NCBI GenBank assembly: GCA_001766655.1
Contig: MJCC01000004.1
Coordinates: forward strand, 579,529-595,965
Direction of reading: 5' to 3'
Origin: Phytomonas francai
Taxonomy: Eukaryota; Euglenozoa; Kinetoplastea; Trypanosomatida; Trypanosomatidae
Length of the DNA stretch: 16,437 bases
The notes below the pieces were generated by a model. It saw only the letters and a program-made list of their open reading frames with translations, was not told where the DNA came from and ran no database searches. The first letter of the stretch is position 1, and the number at the start of each line of letters is the position of its first letter. A program made the translations under genes and the position numbers. Positions 7,199 through 15,899 of the stretch are shown here, one piece after another.

Positions 7199-8235
7199 AA
7201 AAAATTGCCAGCCGCTTTTCCCGTTTGCTAGGTGCTGATTTTTTTTCCGCAGCCAAGGTGTGAAGGGAAAAATTTTAGAAGAAGAAAACTATAAAATAAT
7301 AAAAAAGCTTTTCCTTAGGATCTCCGAACGCAATTTAGAAATTTTCGCGATTCAATATTAAAAGGCACTAAAAATTTCGTTGTATCGCCTTTGAATTCTA
7401 GACTTTTCCGCTAAATTAATAATAATGAGGGCTACTTCGAAAAGACCGATACTCGCTATTTTTTCGATTACGGTTAAACTAATTTTAATTTTTAGAATCG
7501 CTTTTCCCAAAAAGAATGATAGCTTGTTGACGTTTTTGAGTAATTAAATAACGTAATTCTTTGCAATTCAATGAAATCAACTTTGCAAACTTTTTTGGTC
7601 GAGGAAATTCTACAAAACTGTAGTGAGAACGCTCCTAATACTCCAAAAAAAAAAAAAAGGTTAATGCGTTTCAAAGCTATGTTTAAAGCGAGAAAGGTAG
7701 TTTTTTATCTTTTTTTTTTTAAATAGCTTCGAAGAATTAAAAGGAAAGACAATTTGATGCATTTATCAAGATCATATAAAATGATCCCATTTTTACACGC
7801 ACACATTGGCAAATAGTTGGAAATTCATTCAATGCGAGACTGAAAGAGTCTCAAAAAAAAAAATCAGTAAACAACCCAGAAAAAATGTATAAACAAAAGT
7901 TACACAATTTTAGAATGGGTTCATGTTCCACACTGATTGAGCAGCCTTCCACACTTTTCAGGGTCTGGGAATGGGTATACACATTTAACAAGAAAGCAGA
8001 AAAGTCTCGCGATAGTTTCTGAAGGAAGAAGAAATAAGGGGTAAAAGCATATTTTATCAACAAGGAAAAGACAATTTTACCAGTTGGGTATCCTTAATAC
8101 ATGTATACAAAGCAAAGAAACAAGGGCAGGATCTCAATTCAGATCCCCCATCGACAAGTCTTGAGTCTTCACGAAGGAAAAGAAGTGAGGAGAGACGTGT
8201 GGAGAGCGCCTTCTTTGTGAACCGCATTTAGATGT
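7199..8235. other. AT-rich spacer upstream of the phosphatase gene
   Basis: About 1 kb between the end of the multi-zinc protein gene and the phosphatase acceptor. It has many A and T homopolymers (near 7645, 7710 and 7853) and short frames made of Phe/Lys codons. I see no RNA gene or credible protein gene; part of it is presumably the 3' UTR of the multi-zinc gene. Confidence 0.55.
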
Positions 8236-11200
8236 TTACCCTTTATCGATTAAGCCCCCTTGTTGCGTTTCGCCTGCTATTCTGCATTTTTCCCCATGAC
8301 TTTCCAAATCCTGAAATCGGGACGCCGTCGTTGGTAGTCGTCTATGCCCTACGAGAATAGGGTTACCCTCCATGGGAAGGCCGACGCAGCCGGCAAAGGA
8401 GGCCGCCACGGATCCCCGCAGACGACGTCCCTCGGCGTTGTCCACCCAATCCGCTGAGAAATCCCCTCGCGAAGAAGCCCCTTCAGCTGACAAACACGTC
8501 TGCTCACGTTTCCCTTCCCTCTTTCTTTCTTCTGGAGGCAATTGAGGTGGGTGTGGTGTGCATCGTGCACAGTACGGCGTGGGGTCTGTCGCGTGCTTCG
8601 CCTTTCCACACAATGCGCAATACTCTTCTTTTTCTTTTCCTAAAATAGATTGATAGTTCAACATCGTTGGGAAGCTTCCACGACGATAAAGCTGGGACTT
8701 TATGGAATCCTGAGGAGCAAATTGATGAAGATGGCGTGCGAACCACGGGGCGGGCTCTCGGCAGCCCTCGCAGAAGGGAAGGTAATAATTAACGCGGGTG
8801 CAGCCCACGCAGCACCACGGCCGTGCGGGCTCCCAACAAGACGGCGGAAGCCTTGCTAGGCCGCACCGCGCACACGATTCCACGCCTTCTTCCTCCTCAT
8901 TACTATCCTCGTTGGGCCTATAATTAGAATTGGCCGTCCTCTTTCCTATCTGCCGTGGAAGGGGGCGATAGTTGCCAGCAGCCTCGCGGACGGGGTGGGA
9001 GTGGCCGCACGCGAAGCAGCGCCAGGGTTCATCGGCCTCCGTCTCGAGCAGCGCGCGGGCAATCGCGGGGAGCGCGCTCCCGCACGCCCCACAACTACGC
9101 GCTATTTCCTCCACCGTTTCCATTTTATTGTCCGCTTTTCTCCCGTTGGTTTCCTCCTTTACGGGAAGACGGGCATGGCAATTCGGGCAGGCGAGGAGGC
9201 GGCCGTAGACGAGGGCGGCGGTATCGCGCGGGTGGGGGCGTCCGCAGTGTGAACAGCCCCCCGCCCTCACCGCGCCGTCGTTCACAGGATCGCGAGGGCT
9301 CTCAGAATCGTGAGAAGCGTCGTCGTGGATCGCGTCCGGCATCGCATCGCCATTCGGAATGCGGTTCGCCCCCCAGAGGTCCGCCTCGGCGAGGCGCCCG
9401 AGCTGCCGCGCAGCGTGCGCGATCGGGACGGCGTTTTGGCAATCCGGGCATTGATAAATCGCCCCCATGGCCGTTAACCTCGCGCGCGTGGGGTCGAGCG
9501 CCCTCGCCTTTCGCGCCGCGTGCGTGCAGGCCCAGCAGTGCGTCCGTGTTGGGTCGTTCATCGCCCCGCAGCCGCACCGCCAGGTGAAATAGCCGCGCAC
9601 GTAAACCCCCCCCTCGCCTTCCGCATTTCCGCACGACCCACAAACCACCCCCTCCTCAGCCCGCGCACGCCCATCCACCACGTGATAGTGATGACAGCGG
9701 CGGCAGCCGGACAACATCGGCGCGGGCGCCGAATACCCCGCCTTCGCCGCCATTTCCCCCCCATCGCTGGGAAGAAAAGCATCACCGCCCCCTCTTTTTC
9801 GCGTTTGGATTTCTATTTGGATGATCTCCCCACAATCCGGACAGCTCGCCCACTTCCCGCCGCGATTCGTGGGAAAGAAAACGGCATTCGCAAGATGCCG
9901 GTGATCGCAACCAACAGCCCCCTCCTCGTTTGTAGGATAATTCTCGGCGTAAACGCCATCCCGATCCTCCGCGTTGCCACCCTTTCGATTATTAATACGA
10001 CAATTAGGATAGGCTTTAGACTTTCTCGCCGTCGGCATGGTGGTTTCCGACTTTTTCGCGCGTGAGGGGTGCGCGGCGCCGCAGTTTAGGCAGTGCAAAG
10101 TACGCTCCCCGGTGAGGGCGAGGGCCGCGCAGGAGGGGCATTGCCAACACTCCGGGACCAGATGCCGACAAACGCACGCCGCGCAGGCCGTAGGAATCGT
10201 AGACGAATCAATAGGAAGCGCCGACAGGCTCTGCGCATCCGCTTTCGCCGCGATTTGCATCGTTTGCGTGGTAAATCCACAGCCGCAGGTCCATCCTTCC
10301 GAGCGCGTGAGGGGAAGCGGCGGGGCGGAATCGGACTCGCGGCAAAGGAGCCTCGCGGCGAAAAAGGTCTCCCAGCGATAAATTAACGCCGCGTTCGGGT
10401 TCTCGGGATTATCGTTAGCGTCCGCCGCACGAGGAGGCGCCGAGAGCTTGACGAGGCCGAACCACAGCGCCTCCACCGTCCGCGGCGAGAGGCCGAGCGG
10501 CCGCGCGATGCGCCAGCCCCAGGAAAAGAGCCCCTCGACGACGCGCGAAAGGTGCCGTGAGGGGATCCGCGCCGCGGCGAGCCTCAAAATCAAACGCCTG
10601 CCGAGCGAGAGGAGGGCGTAGCGCGCGGCGAGGCCCGCCCCCGGCCGCGAGGCCAACGCCCCGCTCCACCCCGCCCTCCACGGCTGACGCCCCGAGTGAA
10701 GTAAATCCCGCACCTTTCGGCGCGTGATCTCGTAAAAGGGCAGCGAATACGCGCCGTCGTCGCCGTCCGTTTCCCTTTTCCCGTCCTCATCGTCGTTTTC
10801 ACGCAGAAGAGGCTCCGGGATGCGATCGGGCTTTAGCGGCTCCAGCGCGGCGACCACCGTGCAGACGTCGAAGAGCCCAGCGCTGGCCGCGAAGTGAAGC
10901 TGCTCCGCCTTTGCCAGCATCGCCTCCACGGCAGTCCGCTGGACTAACGAGAGAACGCGCGGGAAAAGCCCGTCCTCCGGCGAATAAATAACCGACTCCG
11001 CGAACAAACCCGACGGCGAAGCCGCGCAGGCGTCGAGGAAGGCCTCCAGGACCACCCGAGCGGCCTCGGCGAACCGCCTGCCCTCGTCGTTGTCGTTCCG
11101 CACCCACACGCAGACGTTCATCAAAATCGAGCACGCCTTCTGAAGGTCGACGAAAAGCCTCTCCGGGAGGGCGGGATCGCGATCGCGGGCGGCGCACTCG

Positions 11201-12552
11201 AGGAGCTGGCGAAAATGCCAGCAAAAGTACACCAACGCGCCCGCCTTCGTGCTCGCCCACTGCGCCCGCCAGGCCAACCCCGAGGTTCGTCGGCCCGGGA
11301 TGGACAGAAAATGAAGCCAAAGCGCCTCGTCCTGCAAAAACGCCGTCGTGCAGGGCGACGGCCCCGACCCCGAGGGGCCTTCGGCGCCGTTTGAACGAAA
11401 AGCCTCGCGCTCGGCGCGTTGTTGGGCCTTCATGACCCGCACAACGGCCTCCTCGCCCTCCACAATCGCGCGGAAGAGCTCCGCGTAGAGCATGATCGCG
11501 TGGTGCGCGTTATAACGCGCCCTCCAGCGCCGGACAAGGACCGGCGGCATCCGTGTGCATTCAATTCGTTCAAAACTCGTCCCTTCCTTTTGCGTTTCGC
11601 CCACTTTATTGGATTCCTTTTTCACATTCACAGGAGGGAGGGTGAGGTGCATTTGAAGCTTCTCAGCGTTTCGGTAGAACTCCTTCACCACCTCTAATAA
11701 TTCCTGATGCGCTTCCTTGAAAGCGTCGGAAGAGCCCGAAAAGGAGGGGTTCGTGCTCAGCGCGAACAATGCATCATGCCACCTCTGGATAATTTCAAGC
11801 GGGGAGGAAGAATCCTTTCCCCCCGGAGAACCTAAAGAGGCCTTTCCGCCTTTTCTCTCTTTGCTCCCTCCTTCTTCGGCTTGATTTACACCTGGGCCCC
11901 GGATAGTTCGGATAATGGATTGCCAACGCGCGGGAGGGAGGACGCGGAGGTCATCAATCGATCCCGACATCGCGAACGCTCCGAATGAAGTCCCTTCCAA
12001 AGAAGTTCCTAAAGATCCCTTCCCAGGGAAAGCACCCTCAACATTCCCGTCTTCCCTTTCGCCAATGAAGTTATCGAAAACGGGGCCCTCTTTGCTCTGC
12101 CAAACCCACGGCAGAAGCGTGTGGAAGACGGGGGCGGGGAGGTGGCGGCGGATGCTCGCGTAATCCGCGGCCGTCAACGCCCCGCGTTCGTGGAGGGCGC
12201 TGAATATCGGCAGCCATAACGCGCTATTCGCGGCGTTTAAAATACTCCGCGCGGGAGGCTGAACGGCGGGGCGATGTGCCGTATTTAAAATGTTCGAACT
12301 CGAGGGCGAGGCGCTTTCGGATCGAGAGATTCCCGAGGGCTCGTTCAAGGCCGGAAAGAGCGCATCCGTCAGCTCGGCCACGAAAAACGAAGTAAAATCG
12401 TTGGCATGATTCTCGCCAGGAACGACTGGAGGGGTTTGCGGGGGCGGGGGGGGTTTGACGAAGCGGCGGATCCGACGAGATTCCACCTTGACGCAATTTT
12501 GAAGTCGAAAAGGCATAAGCCTCTTGATTGAGGCAGGTCTGTACGGCCGCAT
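8236..12552 (-). CDS. Large multi-zinc-cluster protein with RanBP2-like fingers, 1438 aa
   Basis: ATG at 12552 to TAA at 8236. A longer frame would need a TTG eight codons upstream, preceded at once by an in-frame TAG, so the ATG is preferred. The first 33 residues contain eleven Arg/Lys and one acid (starts MRPYRPASIKRLMPF), which suits a mitochondrial presequence. Residues about 100-740 look helical and repeat-like (for example ALWLPIFSALHERGAL, LFVDLQKACSILMNVCVWVR, LFSWGWRIARPLGLS), possibly a helical scaffold. Loops rich in Gly, Ser and Lys interrupt it. From about 753 to 1332 there are roughly seventeen CxxC pairs plus CxC pairs, enough for nine or ten zinc sites. Several follow the RanBP2 pattern: W-x-C...N...C-x2-C at 991-1009 and WCCVGC...N...CEGC at 1246-1264. 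Others share a CxxCGxxHP form. The role is unknown; RanBP2-type fingers commonly bind single-stranded RNA or protein. Mitochondrial RNA or ribosome assembly work is a guess. Confidence 0.85.
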   Translation of the reverse strand: MRPYRPASIKRLMPFRLQNCVKVESRRIRRFVKPPPPPQTPPVVPGENHANDFTSFFVAELTDALFPALNEPSGISRSESASPSSSNILNTAHRPAVQPPARSILNAANSALWLPIFSALHERGALTAADYASIRRHLPAPVFHTLLPWVWQSKEGPVFDNFIGEREDGNVEGAFPGKGSLGTSLEGTSFGAFAMSGSIDDLRVLPPARWQSIIRTIRGPGVNQAEEGGSKERKGGKASLGSPGGKDSSSPLEIIQRWHDALFALSTNPSFSGSSDAFKEAHQELLEVVKEFYRNAEKLQMHLTLPPVNVKKESNKVGETQKEGTSFERIECTRMPPVLVRRWRARYNAHHAIMLYAELFRAIVEGEEAVVRVMKAQQRAEREAFRSNGAEGPSGSGPSPCTTAFLQDEALWLHFLSIPGRRTSGLAWRAQWASTKAGALVYFCWHFRQLLECAARDRDPALPERLFVDLQKACSILMNVCVWVRNDNDEGRRFAEAARVVLEAFLDACAASPSGLFAESVIYSPEDGLFPRVLSLVQRTAVEAMLAKAEQLHFAASAGLFDVCTVVAALEPLKPDRIPEPLLRENDDEDGKRETDGDDGAYSLPFYEITRRKVRDLLHSGRQPWRAGWSGALASRPGAGLAARYALLSLGRRLILRLAAARIPSRHLSRVVEGLFSWGWRIARPLGLSPRTVEALWFGLVKLSAPPRAADANDNPENPNAALIYRWETFFAARLLCRESDSAPPLPLTRSEGWTCGCGFTTQTMQIAAKADAQSLSALPIDSSTIPTACAACVCRHLVPECWQCPSCAALALTGERTLHCLNCGAAHPSRAKKSETTMPTARKSKAYPNCRINNRKGGNAEDRDGVYAENYPTNEEGAVGCDHRHLANAVFFPTNRGGKWASCPDCGEIIQIEIQTRKRGGGDAFLPSDGGEMAAKAGYSAPAPMLSGCRRCHHYHVVDGRARAEEGVVCGSCGNAEGEGGVYVRGYFTWRCGCGAMNDPTRTHCWACTHAARKARALDPTRARLTAMGAIYQCPDCQNAVPIAHAARQLGRLAEADLWGANRIPNGDAMPDAIHDDASHDSESPRDPVNDGAVRAGGCSHCGRPHPRDTAALVYGRLLACPNCHARLPVKEETNGRKADNKMETVEEIARSCGACGSALPAIARALLETEADEPWRCFACGHSHPVREAAGNYRPLPRQIGKRTANSNYRPNEDSNEEEEGVESCARCGLARLPPSCWEPARPWCCVGCTRVNYYLPFCEGCREPAPWFARHLHQFAPQDSIKSQLYRRGSFPTMLNYQSILGKEKEEYCALCGKAKHATDPTPYCARCTPHPPQLPPEERKREGKREQTCLSAEGASSRGDFSADWVDNAEGRRLRGSVAASFAGCVGLPMEGNPILVGHRRLPTTASRFQDLESHGEKCRIAGETQQGGLIDKG

Positions 12553-12633
12553 GCTTCGCGAAACGGAAACGGCCAAAATCTAAAAATTTTGTGCGTCACT
12601 GTTAATCGATGTATCTTTCCCTCTTTATATATA

Positions 12634-12656
12634 CTATTTGGGAAAAAGGAAAATCG
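12634..12656 (-). promoter_or_regulatory. Putative splice acceptor for the multi-zinc gene
   Basis: On the minus strand CGATTTTCCTTTTTCCCAAA is followed by TAG (AG at 12635-12634), giving an 81-nt leader free of ATG. An alternative AG after a T5 run lies at 12581-12580, which would leave 27 nt. Confidence 0.4.
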
Positions 12657-12698
12657 CACGGTTAGCGATTGCTATTATTTCACAATGTAAATAAACGA

Positions 12699-12715
12699 TA
12701 TATATATATATATAT
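12699..12715. repeat. TA microsatellite
   Basis: About eight TA units upstream of the multi-zinc gene. Confidence 0.85.
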
Positions 12716-13123
12716 GAGTTGTAATCAAGCCGCTTTCGTGTAGAATAAGAAACCTAAAGACTAAAGGGTAATATTGGGCGTAAAAAAATTGCGGAAGAAT
12801 TTAATCCAAACATTTTGAATCCTTTTATTCCCTTCACGACTTTTCACATTTTTTATTATATTATTTTATTTTATCTTTAACCGTTTGTACAAGCTGTACT
12901 TATTCTGTTATTCATTCGCGCTTTGACTACACACACCCAACGCAAAAAATTAAAAGCGCTTATTGAATTCTCGATTTTATTTCTGCCATGCGCACGCTGC
13001 TCTAAGCGCTCTACATCACGTAGCTTTGCAAATGAATGAAAAACGCATACACAGAAAGCGCGTCCCCTCTTTTCAAAACCGTGAGATTTATTCAAAGGGC
13101 GGAGATTGTAGCTGGTGTTGTTT

Positions 13124-15511
13124 TTAGTAATCTTGGATGTGAATGCGCTTTGCGGAAGGGTTTAAAGGCCCCAAACCCATCTTCTTTGCCTCTCGCCGCT
13201 GCTGCCGCTTGGATTTGACCTTCGTATTCGTCGTAAGCCGCTGCTGACCCCTGCCAGGCGCCATCACCAGCTCCACCACCCCGTCATCGTCGTCAATCCG
13301 CAGCTCCACCTCTCCATGTTTGTTCACAAACGTATACGGATCCTCCTCGAGTTGATGATTAGTGTTTTTCTTCCGCCTTTTTTCCACCTTCTTGATCGTC
13401 ATCCACGCGAGGTTGTTCTCAATGTTGAAGTGCTCATATCGGGTGAAGCTTCGACGAAGCCCTAACGGGCGGGAATAGAATACCGGCAGTGCGCTCATAA
13501 GGTCTTGGTTATCCGTTGATCGGTACCCTTCTTTTTCGAAGGTTTCGTTTTCATGTTCGTCGACCTCATCGATATCCGCCCACGCACGCTCGTCCTCGCT
13601 ATTCCAATCCTCGTAGTCCGCGCTGCTCGTCTCGGCATCGTTGGGCTCCGGAGAAGGCTGAGGAGGCTCCACACTACCCTTATCATCCGCCGCGGAGGGG
13701 AGATTTTCCCCCTCCGCCCCCCCCTTCGCCGAGCTTAAAAAGCGTTCGATGGAAAGCGCGGCGGCGTCCGGGTTGTACGTCGGCGGCGGCTCCACGTAAA
13801 CGAGCTTGCCGTCGACGTATTTCTTCAGCAGCTCCTTCCCGGCGCGCGCGCGGTCCGGGCGGTCGTGCGAGGCCATGTACCCCCGCTGGCGGGCCAGCGC
13901 GCCGAGCAGCCGCTCGACCGGCGAATCGCCCTCGGATTCCTCGGCGCGCCCCTCCCCGCCGTCCTCGCCGGGGGCGAGCGAAACGTTGAAGGCGGCCTCG
14001 AAGACGCCGCGGGGGAGGCGGTCGCAGATCACCGACGTCGCCCGCTGGACGTCGGTGGCCGTATCCACCGGCAGGATGCCATCGCAGACCATCTGCTCCT
14101 TCGTCGAGGCGAAGGAGGGGAAGACGAGGCCCGGCCCATCGCAGAGCCCCACCCGCCGCTCGTTCGGGATCGAGAGCGTCTGGAAGTGCTTTGTCTTGCC
14201 CGGGGTCGCGCTCACTAGGGTCTTTTTCGCGCCCAGAATCGCATTCACCGTCGAGGACTTCCCGACGTCGGGGTAGCCCACGAGGCCGACCATCAGCGGG
14301 GTCCCCTCCGCCCCCTCCCCCAGCCCGCTCTCCGCCCGAAGCCGCGCGAACTCGTCGAGCAAATCCACCGCCCCTCGGACGGCCCACGGCGGGGTGCCGG
14401 CGGCGGCCGACGTCGCGTCCTTCGCTAGCCGCGCGTTTCGCGAGATTTCCTCGGCGGTCGGCGGCGGCGGGGGCTTCTCCCGCGCCGCCGCCTTCGCCCC
14501 GTCCACGCGCCGCTTCTCGAGAAGTTCGTACGGATTCGCGACCTCGACGGGGCGCCGGAGCGCCCGCTTCCCACTCCGCCGCGTCTTCACAGCCTTCACA
14601 GGGGCGTCCGCGATGGCGTCGGCGGGCTCCTGCCCACCTTCAAGCCGCGTGATATCGCTTTCGAGGTTCGCCTCGTCGTCGTCGTCGTCGTCGTCCTCGT
14701 GTTGGGGTGGCCCTTCCACGCCCGACCCTTCCTCCCGCGCCTCGGCCGTCAGCGGCCGCGCGGAGAAGAAGAAAAAGGTGTCGCCTTTCGACTGAAAGTA
14801 CGCCGCCCAGGCCCTCCGCTGCGTTTCCGTCAGCAAATCTGCCTTATTGAGCAGCAAGACAAGTTTTTTAGGCTGCCCAAGACGATTGGGGATGCCCCGG
14901 ACGTAGCTCTCAAAGTCCGCGCAGCGGAAGATCAGCGGGTTGCGCGCGTCCAGGATCATCGCCACCACATCCGCGCGCTCCACCACGCGCCAGAGCTGGC
15001 GCCAAACCTCCAAATTTTTCTCGTACGGGGTCACCACGACCTTATGCTGCTCCTCCATCCCCGCGATCGAGCGACGCCAGTGGAGAAAGGCCTTTTTCTC
15101 CTCCTCCTGGATCGCCGCCGCGGACATCTCGTAGCCCCACGCCGGGCGCTTTGGAATGGTGAGTTGCGCGCTCAGCTCCAACCAATTCCGCGACCCGCTC
15201 TCGACGTGCGCCTCGGGGACGATTTTATCTTCCTGGATGACGTGGACTTTGCCGTCAATCACAACCCTCACATTCCTTTCGGCGAAGTAGCCCTCCTCGC
15301 GCGCATCGGCGATGGATAAAAAGTTCTCCAAGTCGTTTGTCTCCCAGATCGATTTCAGATTTTCCACGCGGCCGGTCCCGCTTTGTCGAAGATGCTCCGC
15401 TTCCAGCGCAGCCTCCCGCTCTGTCTCGATTAAAGTTTTATACTTTTGGCGGTTTTGCACTTGGTTTGCGCGTTTCGTACGCTGCAGGGACTTTCCAAGC
15501 GAAGAACTCAT
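13124..15511 (-). CDS. LSG1: LSG1, circularly permuted GTPase of 60S subunit maturation
   Basis: 795 residues. ATG at 15511 is chosen over an in-frame TTG two codons upstream, because a strong acceptor lies 14 nt before it and eukaryotes rarely start at TTG. LSG1 is a cytoplasmic GTPase that triggers release of the export adaptor NMD3 from pre-60S subunits. The N-terminus is basic (GKSLQRTKRANQ). The G motifs come in permuted order: DARNPL at about 188-193, G4 NKAD at 222-225, G5-like FFSAR at 248-252, G1 GYPDVGKSS at 412-420, G2-like PGKT at 437-440 and G3 DGPG at 458-461. This order and WRVVERADVV.ILDARNP are diagnostic of the YlqF/LSG1 class. A seven-Asp run (273-279) from a GTC repeat sits in a long charged insert between G5 and G1. 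The C-terminal third is acidic and then basic (KVKSKRQQRREAKK), a usual ribosome-binding tail. The G1 motif has Asp415 where Asn is normal. Confidence 0.95.
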   Translation of the reverse strand: MSSSLGKSLQRTKRANQVQNRQKYKTLIETEREAALEAEHLRQSGTGRVENLKSIWETNDLENFLSIADAREEGYFAERNVRVVIDGKVHVIQEDKIVPEAHVESGSRNWLELSAQLTIPKRPAWGYEMSAAAIQEEEKKAFLHWRRSIAGMEEQHKVVVTPYEKNLEVWRQLWRVVERADVVAMILDARNPLIFRCADFESYVRGIPNRLGQPKKLVLLLNKADLLTETQRRAWAAYFQSKGDTFFFFSARPLTAEAREEGSGVEGPPQHEDDDDDDDEANLESDITRLEGGQEPADAIADAPVKAVKTRRSGKRALRRPVEVANPYELLEKRRVDGAKAAAREKPPPPPTAEEISRNARLAKDATSAAAGTPPWAVRGAVDLLDEFARLRAESGLGEGAEGTPLMVGLVGYPDVGKSSTVNAILGAKKTLVSATPGKTKHFQTLSIPNERRVGLCDGPGLVFPSFASTKEQMVCDGILPVDTATDVQRATSVICDRLPRGVFEAAFNVSLAPGEDGGEGRAEESEGDSPVERLLGALARQRGYMASHDRPDRARAGKELLKKYVDGKLVYVEPPPTYNPDAAALSIERFLSSAKGGAEGENLPSAADDKGSVEPPQPSPEPNDAETSSADYEDWNSEDERAWADIDEVDEHENETFEKEGYRSTDNQDLMSALPVFYSRPLGLRRSFTRYEHFNIENNLAWMTIKKVEKRRKKNTNHQLEEDPYTFVNKHGEVELRIDDDDGVVELVMAPGRGQQRLTTNTKVKSKRQQRREAKKMGLGPLNPSAKRIHIQDY

Positions 15512-15899
15512 TGACAAAGCGGGGCCTGTTAGTTAGGGAAAGGAACAAAATAGAATAATAATAAAAAGGGAAAACAGCAAAATCACCCTATGTGTGAGGT
15601 TATTCCTGAAGATGAATACACGGATAGTCTAAACAAATAAACGAGTAGGGAGAAAAAGAAGGAGCCATGTCGAAATGCGGTTGAGATTCCGAGACCATAC
15701 GTGGGAGGTCCGGAACGATGCAGGACCAGGCCATGCATAGGGAGGGAAAAGAAGTGAATGTGTCAATATTCTTAAAAAAAAGGGAAAATAATGCCTAGAC
15801 ACCCTCCCTCCAACGCCAAAAAAAGACTTATGAGTTACCCAATTCTATTCCTAGCCGACCCTAAAATTAAAATCCAAAAGAAGAAAACGAGCAACCCTC
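15512..15899. other. Spacer between the Fip1-like gene and LSG1
   Basis: Holds the LSG1 acceptor tract; the remainder is mixed-composition, purine-rich on the plus strand, with no frame worth calling. The Fip1-like 3' UTR and its poly(A) site should lie here. Confidence 0.55.
15526..15576 (-). promoter_or_regulatory. Putative splice acceptor for LSG1
   Basis: On the minus strand GTTTTCCCTTTTTATTATTATTC..TTTTGTTCCTTTCC is followed by CTAACTAACAG, with the AG at 15527-15526, only 14 nt before the ATG. The CTAAC element resembles a branch-point sequence. This is the best acceptor in the window. Confidence 0.6.

Larger units (their letters stand above)
12577..13123. other. AT-rich spacer between LSG1 and the multi-zinc gene
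   Basis: Contains the acceptor tract at 12634-12656, a TA microsatellite at 12699-12715, TTAT-rich sequence near 12850-12878 and otherwise unremarkable AT-rich DNA. The minus frame at 12877-13095 (72 codons) has no domain, and I treat it as chance. Confidence 0.55.

Noticed and set aside
7851..8063. 70-codon minus-strand frame
   Set aside because: It is Phe-rich, ends in a T run, and has no acceptor context or recognisable motif.
8955..9587. 210-codon plus-strand frame inside the multi-zinc gene
   Set aside because: It is antisense low-complexity Arg/Pro/Ser sequence; the minus-strand frame has ordered Cys motifs.
12553..12576. Longer start (TTG) for the multi-zinc protein
   Set aside because: Eukaryotic TTG initiation is rare; an ATG eight codons inside begins a good basic presequence.
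12877..13095. 72-codon minus-strand frame between LSG1 and the multi-zinc gene
   Set aside because: No domain, mixed composition and no specific acceptor; most likely part of the LSG1 3' UTR.
13683..14387. 234-codon second minus-strand frame inside LSG1
   Set aside because: It overlaps the LSG1 G1-G3 motifs in another frame and is Gly/Arg/Pro-rich with no domain.
15512..15517. TTG start two codons upstream for LSG1
   Set aside because: The ATG at 15511 is the first one after the strong acceptor, so the extension is unnecessary.
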